64,000 nt of DNA from Lunularia cruciata. Its lineage: Eukaryota; Streptophyta; Marchantiopsida; Lunulariales; Lunulariaceae. The stretch is from positions 33,704,243 through 33,768,242 of the forward strand of contig OX419761.1 in NCBI GenBank assembly GCA_948567375.1, given 5' to 3'. How positions within the stretch are numbered: position 1 is the stretch's first letter; each line of letters opens with the position of its first letter. The notes beneath the pieces are model-generated. The model made no database searches and had not been told where the DNA came from. It saw nothing but the letters and a program-made list of their open reading frames with translations. The translations under genes were made by a program, and so were the position numbers. This document shows, piece by piece, positions 51,000-61,397 of this stretch.

Positions 51000-53240
51000 G
51001 ATGGCCTTTTTCTTTAGCTCCTACAACTACAACTACAACTTCAATTTGTGTGCTTTGGTGTGCAACAAAAATCTAACTGAGCTTTTCTTGATCAAATCCA
51101 CTACCTGAAGAGTCTTCTCCTATGTACAGTCATTGGGTCCTTGCTTTCTATTGCTCTTCTTGCTTGACTTGTCTGCACCACTACTGTTTCATTGAACAAG
51201 TCTTAGACTTCAGCTGTGATCTCCTTGTTCAAGCAACTTTGGTCCATGACACAGTTTTTTATCTCCTTCAATCTTCTCTCTAGTTTTTCATACTTCGCTT
51301 CAGATCATTTCAGCAAAGCTTGCAAAGCCTTGATTTGCACTCTAGTCCCCTTTTTGTGCTCTTTGAACATGGACTCCAAGGTGATCAAGCTCCCTTACTT
51401 ACATTTTTGGTTCATTTTTATTGAGCCAATTTTGCATCCTTTGTCTTGAGGCCTTCTCCGTATCCTTTCTTTGCCCAAACACTTTTAGCCCAAAGAGCTT
51501 GGAGTTCATCCTACAACCTCCTAAGTTAGTCTCTTGAGGAACTGACTATCACAATGCTTGTTTCTAGGTCTCTCTTTATCTCATGCTGATACAATTTTCT
51601 ATGCCTTTCTTTATTACTCCTTGTTCTATCTAGCTTTGCACTCAATACTCATTCACATGCATCTTCTATACTAGAGCAGTGTAATCACTCATCAAAGCCG
51701 GTGTAGTCATTCACATCAAACCACTTATCTTGGTATTGAGGCAAGAAAGTCTGCAAATAAATGAATAAAGAAACTATAATATTACTTTAAAATGTAGTTC
51801 CATCCATCTTTTCTTCTCTTTCATCTTCCTTTTGCTTTGCCTCTTCTTTGGTCTGCATGACATCCTATAGTGAAGCATTCTTGCTATTGCATTTGCCCCT
51901 ACTTACCTTGGACTCTTTGGAGGTTGTGACTTCCAACTCCAACTACCTTGGGCTCTTTGGACATTGCGACTTCCAATTCCAGGTCTTTGATGATGAATAC
52001 TTCTTCTTCTTTGTGCTGAGGCGGTGTATATTCTGCCCCTTCTTGATTGGTTTCTTCCTTCTCTAGCTTTTTCTCCCAGCAAAGAGTTGGTTCTTCTTCT
52101 TCCTCATATTCCTCTTCCTCCACTTCTTCTTCTTCAGACTAAATCTAGGCTATTACTATTTCTTTGGTCATCTTCTTCTTGCTTGCCTTTATTCTTGGCT
52201 TTGGATGCAATGCTGATACTCCTCTCTTCTTGGTAGTGACAATGTCTTTCATTACTTTCATGACTCTTCTAGTCTCAATGTATCCTTCATCCACCACCCA
52301 AATAGACTTGATTGTGCCCTTGGCATTGGGCTATGGTGCACTCCGTTCATAGGATCAAAAGTGTCTTGGAGATCATTGTCAGTTTGCCTCAATCAGTAAG
52401 TTGAGCAGTATGTAGAAGTGGATAGAAGTGGATAGCAAAAGGCATGATGTAATATACTATGTTGTCTTCCTCCAAGTCCTTTACCATTTGCCTTGTGTAT
52501 TGATGAAACTTAAGGGCCCAATTTACCTCTTCACTTTGGTAGACAAATTTGAAGATGATTGCTTGATTAACTATAAGGTAGATAGTTCGGTGAGGCTTAA
52601 ATAACCGCATTTACAAAGTCACAATGACACTCCTTGCTAGATCCACGTGGGTATTCCCCTTCCAAGCTATACTCATGAACTTTGGTTTGTTAAAAAAATC
52701 AACAATTTACTTGTTGATCTTGTCCCCTACACCTCCAAACTTCAAGTTAAATGTGATACTGACCGAAGTACCCACATTCCCATTGAGTACTATTCGCCAG
52801 TGTTCTTGGGTCCATGCCCAAGGATTGGCCCAAATATCCCTTTTCTCCTTTGTCTGCCCATTGTTCATTTCATGGAGGATATCTAACAACCCAAAGTCCT
52901 AGTTCCATAGCAAAAATGATAAATGCAATTGCTGCAGTAACTCTCTTTGGACAAACATATCCCATTTATCTACGGTTTGGCTCCTCACAGTAACGACCAC
53001 TGGCTTTATATACTGCTGAGTCTTCTTGACCATGTTTCCGCTCTTAAAATCCCTGAGGATTTGTAAAGGATTTCCTCTAAGTCTTTTGCGAAGTGCTAAG
53101 AAAGTTCTACTTGGCAAAGATTGTATTGCTAAGACCATTCTACTCTGCAAACACTTGATTCCTCAATGCACGATTACTCCAGAGAAGTGTGAATTTATAT
53201 TCCAAATCGTCCAGCTCAATGGTATTTAGTCGATGACGCG
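51000..53240 (-). pseudogene. Degraded coding region of unknown family
   Basis: Several minus-strand reading pieces line up in one direction. In order they give a globular, aromatic-rich part (about 53150-52390, with KWDMFVQRELLQQLHLSFLL, AWTQEHWRIVLNGNVG and LKFHQYTRQMVKDLEEDN), a strongly acidic linker (about 52120-51900, with MEEEEYEEEEEPTLCWEKK) and a Lys/Glu-rich zone (about 51850-51250) suggesting a coiled coil. I do not recognise the family. It could be an accessory gene of a retroelement, since it lies between the gypsy fossil and the right inverted arm, or a decayed host gene. It is not intact. Confidence 0.5.
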
Positions 53241-53559
53241 TCACTATCCCCACATGTAAATTTAATATTAGGTCTCCATAGTCCTCGGCTGCAGTTCTTT
53301 AAAAGGCAGAATTCAAATTTGTATACGGTCTTTGGATCTTTCCTCGTACAAAGAATACAGAGAGTCTTTGGCTGTGCACTAGATCAAGCAGTCTTCGGGT
53401 TCTTTTGTCTCATTCTTAGGTGTAGCTGTCTTTTAATCTTTCTTTTGGGTGCGATTCTTCGGCCCGAATAACAAGACTCTTTGGATAATGACCAAATGAA
53501 TTTTAAAACAAAGAAAAATTAAGAACAATCAAAATTCCGAATATCATACAGCCCAGAAC

Positions 53560-54424
53560 CAGAAGTTATGAATAATCTATTGTACACTTCATAAAACTTG
53601 GACAAAGTACATACGTATCCTAGGTTCTCGTTTAATATGACGAAAGTGGACAAATGAAAAGTGCAGTTCTCAGGATACGGGTCAGAATTTTACGAGATAT
53701 GTTAGAATCCTAGATCAATCCGTCTCAAGCTTCTAAAAAATCAGATTGAACGCAATCTAAATTGCTCAGGTGGCTCGTGGAGGTCCTAACTTGTTTGTCC
53801 CATCGTTTATGTTCGACACGAATGGTTTAAGACAAAAACGTCAGTTGTTCAAAGATACCACGAACAAATACTTCGCGACTCGTGAAATATCCAAGACTGT
53901 CAATTTGAGTGGGACCTAGAAATTATAATATATGTAGAAATTTCTCATAGAAGCTTTTTCAGGTAGATCTCATAGACGTTCTTCCTTTCAGATTTCATGT
54001 TTCAAGCTCGTCACGGACTTGGAATGATTGACTGGAGGGATCGGAAGATATTTTCGTCCTCTGGCACTCCCACCAATTCAAGTAATATAACAGGTAGGTA
54101 TAGAAGTCGAAACGTTCACTCGTTCATCGTGCACAGCCTTTCTTCAATGCTGAATTCGGCTACTGAACGACTGTCGGGCTTACAAACTTACCTAACCTTC
54201 ATGTCTGTTGCATTGTTCTCATCCTCTGAGAACGACTAAGTCTCATTTCTATTTGTGTTGATATTTAGGACTATCTGGGAAACACACCACCATCGAGTTC
54301 ACTCATCCATCAAATTGCACCGTCATATCTAGAAGTCAATCATTAACCCACGATATTTCTTCCACGCTTTAATAGATCACTTTAAAGTAATCTCACGTTT
54401 CCTAATTTGTGGCAAGGACTGAGT
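53560..54424 (-). repeat. Right arm of the long inverted repeat pair
   Basis: This is the reverse-complement partner of 37316-38370, with the outer end at about 54424 (aaggactgagt) and the inner end near 53560. It lacks the 77-bp internal duplication of the left arm. The right edge touches a local direct repeat (54421) and ends about 680 bp ahead of the P450 start. Confidence 0.85.
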
Positions 54425-54800
54425 GCTTACATCGCAGTTCTGTATCTAAGCACTCAATTCTACAGACTAACAAATTGAATGTTTATGAACAATTTAAGGT
54501 TATTCTGAAGTGCTTTTCAGAATAAGATAAGCACCGTAAAACTGGCTGGCTTTTCAGGTGGCTATGGAGGACAAGAGAACGCAAGAGTACATAATAAACA
54601 ACTCGCTGTTTCCTCCAAGAGCTTGCTCCAGTTCAGCTCCGGTTCGTTAAAGTCACTGGAGATATTAGAACAGTGCTGAAGTGAGTGCTTACATCGCAGT
54701 TCTGTACGTAAGGACTCAATGCTATAACTTTCACATTTGTAATGCTAACAAATTGAATGTTTATGAACAATTAAATGTTATCCTGAAGTGCTTTTCAAAG
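54421..54800 (+). repeat. Direct repeat pair of about 110 bp upstream of the P450
   Basis: The block gagtgcttacatcgcagttc starts at 54421 and again at 54683. Each copy continues with ctaacaaattgaatgtttat, then gaacaatt and a ctgaagtgcttttca block. The second copy has a small insert (ataactttcacatttgtaat). The copies are 262 bases apart. Confidence 0.9.
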
Positions 54801-55100
54801 AGAGCGCTCCAACCCGTTGACGAACTTCAATAGATCTTTCAAGTAGGTTACGCTTGTGCACTAACTTACCGATGAAATATTCTAAAGGATTAAACTTACC
54901 CATTTTCTAGAAATTTGTTTATTGTTGAATGTAATTGGTGTCTGGTGCAGCTGCAGAAATGAATCTCCGATCACTTTGCCTACAAGTTTGTAATCACCCC
55001 TTGTCATTCTCAGATCTGCTTGTGAGCTAGAGGCGTTACTTTTACCTGGTGTTCGTATCGACTTAATTCCTTCGTACAGAGCTCTACAGCAAGCTGCAGA
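54801..55100 (+). promoter_or_regulatory. Probable P450 promoter and 5' leader
   Basis: This is the 300 bases ahead of the P450 start codon. I see no clear TATA box at a set distance. The start lies in the context gcagaatggca, close to the plant consensus. Assignment is by position only. Confidence 0.3.
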
Positions 55101-57092
55101 ATGGCAAATGCAAACGGAGACTGGAGCATACTCAATAGCTTCTCATCCAGAACGGTATGGATCGCAGTCATCGGAATTCTGATTTTCAAGCAGTTCTTCA
55201 AGATGTTCAAGGGTCACAAGACTCTCCATCTTCCACCTAGTCCTCCAAAATTGCCCGTGATTGGGAACTTGCATATGCTCGGTGGTCTTCCTCACCAGTC
55301 CTTTGAAAAACTGGCCAAAATTTATGGAGACATTATGTTCCTGAAAATGGGTCAATTTTCAGCACTAGTTGTCTCAACTCCTGATTTAGCAAAGGAGATT
55401 CTACAAACTCGAGATCATCAGTTTGCTACTCGCAGAAACATTATTGCCGGAGACATCCTGGCCTATGGCGGAAAATCGACTTCACTAGCTAATGGTGAAA
55501 CATGGCGATTTTTGCGCAAAACCATCTCTATGGAAGTTGTTTCTGCCAAGCGACTTGCACAAGCTCAGGTACTACCATCATATTTCCGCGTCTAAGATGT
55601 TAATCATTTCCATCATGATTGTCGTGGGAATGCTATCGATGTAAAGATCTCGAGGTTCAGAGCCGTAAGAAGCTGCAGGTGTCGTTAAGTCTCACTTCTT
55701 ATCTGAAACAAAGTTTCACAAATCGAGAATTAATTATCATCGCATGATTCCATCTGAAGTCTGACTTAGACTCGTGTGATTTTACTGTGTAGAGTATAAG
55801 GAGGGAGGAACTTGTTTACTCAGTTGAAAGTATTCTGGCTGAAGGCTCAAATGGTGAGATTGTGGACATCGATCAGAAGGTTACAGAATTGCTCTTCAAT
55901 CAAACGACTCAGTTTATCTTCCGGAAAAGATTTTACGGTGCAAGACGTAAAGATGTCACTACTGGAGCTGACATATATCTGTCTTTGATGCATGAACTAC
56001 TCGCTGTTATAAATTTCTTTATGATTGGGGAACTATTCCCGGCCTTGAGTTTCTTGGATTTCAGAGGTAAAGCGCGTTGCCGAAAACTAGCGAGCAATCT
56101 CGACGTATTCTACAATGCTATCTTAGCTGACCATCGCGACGCAGATGGTAGACACATACATAAAAGCCAGTCGGAGCAGGATTTTGTGGATGTTTTCTTG
56201 ACAAAGCAAGAAGAGGGGCAATTTCCTATTTCGGATGACTTGATCAAAGCTGGTATTCAGGTACGAAACATGGCATGGATGGCATAATTCCGCTCTAAAT
56301 CGACAAAACTATATTAGCTATATGGGTTCAGTCAGTGTCTCGACTGTTAAACGTACACTACTAGCTACACTTTGCATGCCACCTGGTGCGCAGGCTTATA
56401 CCGCATGTCATTACTAATGTTGTTATGGGAATTTATTTGGGTAGGATGTGATTATAGCGTCTTCATCGACCACCGCAAGTTCGGTATCATGGGCGTTGTC
56501 TGAGCTCCTCCGACATCCGCATGTGCTACAGAGAGCCCAGAAAGAAATCGACGATGTAGTCGGGAAGGAAAGGCTGGTGGAAGAGGACGATCTTACAGCC
56601 CTCCCCTACCTCAAAGCCGTGGTGAAGGAGGTCTTCCGGATGCACCCGGCTGTGCCGCTGTTGATCCCACATTATACAGATGTGGCCACCACAACAGCGG
56701 GTTACGATATTCCAGCGAAAACTACAGTGTTCGTCAATGTTCACGCCATTGGTAGAGACCCTCGAGTGTGGGAGAAACCATTAGACTTCAATCCTGACAG
56801 GTTCCTGGGAAGTCCCATTGATTCCAAAGGTCAGCATTTTCAGCTACTCCCTTTCGGTGCTGGAAGAAGAATGTGTCCAGGGTTCAACTTGGGCTTGATC
56901 ACAGTAGAATACACTTTAGCCCAGCTTCTTCACACTTGTGACATTTCTCTCCCAGATTCCACGAGTCCCCAAGAGCTGGGAATGGAAGAGAAACCTGGTG
57001 CTGCTACGATGTCCAGACTGGACCCACTTCGAGTTGTTATTCGTCCTCGTTTACCCTCACATGTGTATGTCAAGGAGGGCATGACCATCTAG
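55101..57092 (+). CDS. Cytochrome P450 monooxygenase, CYP71-clan type, three exons
   Basis: Three exons (55101-55568, 55793-56260, 56445-57092) joined by two GT-AG introns, both in phase 0, give an uninterrupted protein of 527 residues, normal for an ER-bound plant P450. Seen in order: an N-terminal membrane anchor (about 19-36), a proline-rich hinge (PPSPPKLP, 45-52), WRFLRK of helix C (135-140), the I-helix (about 313-330), ExxR (Glu374 to Arg377), FNPDRF (427-432) and the haem-binding FGAGRRMCPG (449-458) with Cys456. The enzyme should bind haem, take electrons from a cytochrome P450 reductase and oxidise a small molecule; the substrate is unknown. The I-helix reads ASSSTT where the family has (A/G)Gx(D/E)T(T/S), so the acid is Ser320 while Thr321 stays. 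Most A-type P450 genes have one intron in the second half; this has two. It is a complete gene as far as can be seen. Confidence 0.93.
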
Positions 57093-57181
57093 ATCTCAAA
57101 CAGTGACAATCGCTGCGTTTCTTCATGTTCAGTACTGCAGTAGTCTCTTCACTATCGCTAAGGTGCAAAAGCGTCTACATT

Positions 57182-57219
57182 AATAAAAGGTTATTTTCCC
57201 TCAAATACTTAGCAATAAA
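57182..57219 (+). terminator. Probable polyadenylation signals of the P450
   Basis: Two aataaa hexamers lie at 57182-57187 and 57214-57219, about 90 and 122 bases after the stop codon, within usual plant 3' UTR length. Confidence 0.5.
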
Positions 57220-57224
57220 GCTCC

Positions 57225-58750
57225 TCCTGGATTTCTTATCTGGCAAGTTCTTTTACTATAGGGTGACTAATACAAGGTGTTTTGCTGTCCTCATTTCTCG
57301 TGAAGAACATTTCTTCAATGTGTCTGCCATTTGTATAATGGCAAGCAAGCAAGGTATCACCAGAGTAGTCTGCAGATAAGGTTGGTGGGGAAGGAAATAC
57401 CTTGGCCGAAGCCAAAGAATTCTTATCTCCAACTCTTAATCTCTTCAGTTCGGGGAGATAGTTCAACTTTAAGGTCTTCAAATGCATCAAGAAAGTTTTC
57501 TTAATTGAATATTACTGACCCAGAAACCTAAAGGAAATATTATATTTTGAGTATGCTTATCCCGAAAATATTCAATTAAACCAGCTGAAGTTCTTCTTTT
57601 CCTTTGATATGTGTATCTCTCTGGGCTTTGATCTTGAATCCTAGTTAACTACGGTACATCTTTCTTTAGCCAATAGCAAAGAGTTTAAAATTTTAATTAG
57701 TGATTTGATGCAAAGCTTTAGGATAGTGATAGAAGAGGTTCTAGATCAATTATTGACTAAGCTGAAGAAACCATACCATTTATTTCAGAACATACTATAT
57801 AATGTATATAATATAAATTCACTCTATTCTTAACGGAAAAAAATTAATAGAATATATACTCTTCAATAAATTAAAATGTATTTATATTAACTCAAATGTT
57901 AAATTTTGACTATATCCAACTCTAACCTCGATTATATCTACTACTCCGGTTTATGCATAAAATCTAATTCTATATGTGTAGGTAGTTTTGGGTATCATTA
58001 TATGCTTATTTTGACTCTAGATCTACTCTAGATTTCTGAAGGAAGATACACAGATTTCAATTTGTCTATTCATGATCTGACATGTCATCATATGAAGTAA
58101 ATTTTCTCAAAATTTGTCTTTTTGTACAAAAGGCATACATCTTACGTATACGAAGCATTAGTGAATGATGCTTTGGATACTACCTTTCCCTTTGGAATCT
58201 GTTGTACATGGTAGACTCTGCAGTTCCCGACTTATGTAGGACAAGGATACAAGAGAAGCACTACGTGGAGTGCCATTATATGCACTCTCCTTGAAGTTTC
58301 AACCCCCACAACGGACTTTACTATATATAGGACCAAGTGCTCTTTTAAACATATGTAATGCACCAGTTTTAAGGATGAGCTTCATAATCTAAACAATATC
58401 CTGCAAAGAAATAAACAGCGCAGATCTAGTTGTTCACTTGATACACCAACAAGATTTGTTTAAAGATTTTCAAGTTCTTTAGCAAGCTCACGAGCTAGAT
58501 TACCTTCTAATTTCTTTTAAATATTTGATATGAAGATGTATGTCCATGCACTTTGGATAACATAACGATGTATATAGAAGATAATATAATAGAAAAGTCT
58601 ACTTTGAAATGAGGACCCCTCTTCTACACTTTGTTGATAAGCAAAGTATGTGTTATAACATTCTCACTTGAAACATTAGTATTTTATGTATTATAACATA
58701 GAGGAAAGGGAAAGGAAATTGGAGAAAAGTACCTTGTTATTGTGGACACA
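57225..58750. other. AT-rich stretch without recognised genes
   Basis: No reading frame of known family. The tract 57640-57960 is very AT-rich. It ends where the Tigger-like element begins. Confidence 0.5.
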
Positions 58751-58840
58751 TACAGTAAAACCTGTTAAATCCGGTACTCTCGGTGGCTGTAATTAGTACC
58801 GGATATGACATTTAATTGGATTTAGAGTAAGTCAATCATT

Positions 58841-58908
58841 TTTAAGCAACAGAATTCTAATAAAACTGGTCAAGTTTAAGCAACAGAATTCTAATAAAAC
58901 TGGTCAAG
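58841..58908 (+). repeat. Tandem duplication of a 34-bp unit
   Basis: The unit starting tttaagcaacagaattctaa and ending in ctggtcaag occurs at 58841-58874 and 58875-58908 with no visible differences. It lies in the subterminal region of the Tigger-like element. Confidence 0.95.
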
Positions 58909-59149
58909 TTTAGTACTCGCGGTAGCTGCAATTAGTACGGGATATGACAGTGGTTGGATTTGAGAGTAAGTCAAATATTTATCGGTGACAAAAATCCAAG
59001 ATTTTTTCAGTAATACAAATCCAAGAATTGTAATCTCTAATACTCCAAGGAGTCCAAGAGTTTTTCAGCGATGAAAAATCCAAAAATTGTAAACACTGAT
59101 ACTCCAAGAACTCCTTGTATTGTAAACTTTATTACTTTATGCCCATTTG

Positions 59150-60590
59150 AGTTACTGAATGAAACAAACTTTGAAACTTTGTACGGTCAATTACCAAGAA
59201 TTTGCAAAGCGTTGGCAAATTGGGTGCTTCAATGTGAGTTTTCTTGTCTAGGATTATGATTCAAGCAAAGACCAAGAATTTGCCACCCTGCTTGATATCC
59301 CCAATAGCAAACAACCTGACTTTTGAAAAGTTTTGCTTGAATCATCTCAAGATTGTCATGGATTGAAAAGTGTTTGGGCATACTGAGAGTCCACCCAGTC
59401 GACTTGAAAGCAATAGCAGCAGATTTACCAGATATCAGGCTCAAGACCAAAAACTATGCTTGCCATGATGTCTACCATGTGTACAAAAGTGGCTTAAATT
59501 ACTCTATGGCTCTTGATCTGACAATAGCTTCTCAACAGATTGAAGGAGCTAAGAAGGATAAGACTCAGTTGACCATAGTCTTAGCCTGCAATGCTGATGG
59601 TAATGATAAGCTGGAACCTTTCTTCATTGGCTATGCCACCAGGCCAAGATGCTACAAAAAGAAAACTGGTGCTGAACTTGGGTTCTACTATTGAAACAAC
59701 AAAAATGCTTTGATAACCAGACTTCTTTCTCAAGAATGGCTTCAGCAAGTGGACTCTAGAATGAGTGCTACCAAATGCCATATCCTTTTGATTCTGGACA
59801 ATGCACCATCACACATATGCAACAATGTGATGCTTACACATGCAGAAGTTTGTTTCTTGCCGCCTAGAGCTACTTCCAACATACAGCCAAAGGATGCAGG
59901 TATTATTGCTTGTTTGAAGAGAAAATATCCTAATTTTCAGTTTCAATGAGCTATTGATAGTGAAGAGGATGGTCAATCAGTTGACATCTACAAGGTTGAT
60001 TAATTTCAAGCAATGAGATGGGTTAAACTAGCATGGAATGATATTTCTATTGATATTATCACTAATTTTTGGAGAAACACAAACATCATGTCTCCTGGTA
60101 TCGAGATGGACTGCCAATTCTTGGTGAAAATGAGAAACAAAAATATGTGTCCAATGCAGAAGCAACATTGGCAACTAATTTATCCAATAAGGAATTGGCA
60201 CTAGAGGATGAGCTACTCCATCATATATCTACTCTTGGGGTCAAAGACCTTCTGTCTATTGAAAGCTTACTAAACCCAAAAGGTGAAGAGGATATTCATC
60301 ATGAGCTCAACAAGGAACAGCTCCAAGAGACTGAAACTATCATTGTTGATGAGAAATAGCCTGAAGGCGGAGAAGAGAAGGAAGAACGCTTAGATTTGAC
60401 CTTGAATATTCAAGCTTTGATGTTAAGGGACACCATAAGAATTGTGGAAGATAGTCTCAAGAAAGAGGGAATGCTAGTTATTAGAGCATTGAGAAAAATT
60501 CAAAGTAAGGTGCAAGAGGAAAAGCATGCCAAGGAGCAAGGCCATCTACCACAACAATCCTTAATTAAATTTTCCTTTCAACATACATAG
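59150..60590 (+). pseudogene. Pogo/Tigger-like (CENP-B/DDE_1) transposase, inactivated
   Basis: The first part (about 59190-59420) has pieces of a CENP-B type DNA-binding domain, in more than one frame, with KALANWVLQCE and IMIQAKTK. The DDE part follows from 59424, with KDKTQLTIVLACNADGNDKL (59551), LEPFFIGYATRPRCYK, ILLILDNAPSH (second catalytic Asp, near 59790) and NIQPKDAGIIACLKRKY (third Asp position, near 59880). Where intact relatives have an Asp-Glu-Thr-Gly-Leu motif this one reads YKSGL, so the first catalytic Asp is lost. Stop codons lie at 59692, 59947 and 60001 in the main frame, and the frame changes near 60070-60200. The last part (60069-60590) is charged, with helical stretches such as RIVEDSLKKEGMLVIRALRK. 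It cannot encode an active transposase. Confidence 0.85.
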
Positions 60591-60599
60591 ATTGAACAA

Positions 60600-61397
60600 A
60601 AGTTGGTGCATGTTAGATGCATCAGTATTGTTTCTTCATAGAGCACTTGAACAACTCTATTTTGCCCTTTGGACTAATTTATATCAGTCCACTACACTTT
60701 GGATTACTATTGTCCATTGTATGAATACATATAGATACAATACAATATTATGCATTTATTGTAATACTTGGTGTAGTTGTGACAACCTAGTAAACACACA
60801 ATTTTAGTAAGTAACAAGTTGATCCCACAAGAATACTTATAAAAATGATTGAATATCAAAGAAAAAGTCACATTGAAGGACTTCACTATTTCCTATACAA
60901 GGACAATGACACCAAGAAGGCACACGCTAGAAACAACAAACAATAATCACTTGCACAAAAGTATAGAATTCCAATGAATTCTAAGAAGTGATTGTTTAGA
61001 ACAAGAGTTAAAGTGAGGAGTGAGATGAATTACGGGGATGTTCTATAGGAACATTGAAGATTCAATACAAGATAGATTTTCTATAGGAGTGTAGAAGTGT
61101 AAGTACAAGGAAAATCCTCAACTATTGGATACATTTATGGAAGTGCACAAAAATGTAATTCATGTTGAGATTGATTGTGTTGATGAATGAGTTATGTCCA
61201 TGCATCTTTATTATAGTCTAGTATAAGTTATTTAAGGGAATATGCTTAAAATAAATATTTTTGTATTACATTAATCATAGCAGAGTTTCTATTACTAGTG
61301 CCTACATTAATCACTGTAGATTTTTTCTTATTGTGTGATTGCATTAATCATTGTAGATTTTTTGTGACAATGCAACTATATTAACCAGAGAAAATTT
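60600..61397. other. Gap between two DNA transposons
   Basis: No gene is seen. Near 61269, 61301 and 61345 the block cattaatca followed by gtagattttt-like sequence recurs three times, possibly subterminal repeats of the element that follows. Confidence 0.4.

Larger units (their letters stand above)
58751..60600 (+). mobile_element. Pogo/Tigger-like DNA transposon, decayed
   Basis: A TA (58751-58752) is followed by cagtaaaacctgttaaatcc, a close match in form to the terminal repeats of the pogo/Tigger group, which insert at TA. Subterminal repeats follow: a 34-bp unit (tttaagcaacagaattctaa) twice in tandem at 58841 and 58875, and a block of about 70 bp with tagtac, ggatatgaca, ttggattt and gagtaagtcaa twice (about 58768-58838 and 58907-58974). 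A transposase with CENP-B-like and DDE domains fills 59150-60590. I could not find the right terminal repeat, so the 3' end is set at the last reading frame. Confidence 0.8.

Noticed and set aside
37316-54424. Terminal inverted repeats of one intact large DNA transposon
   Set aside because: No transposase of matching type lies between the arms, and the inner content is ordinary retroelement fossils.
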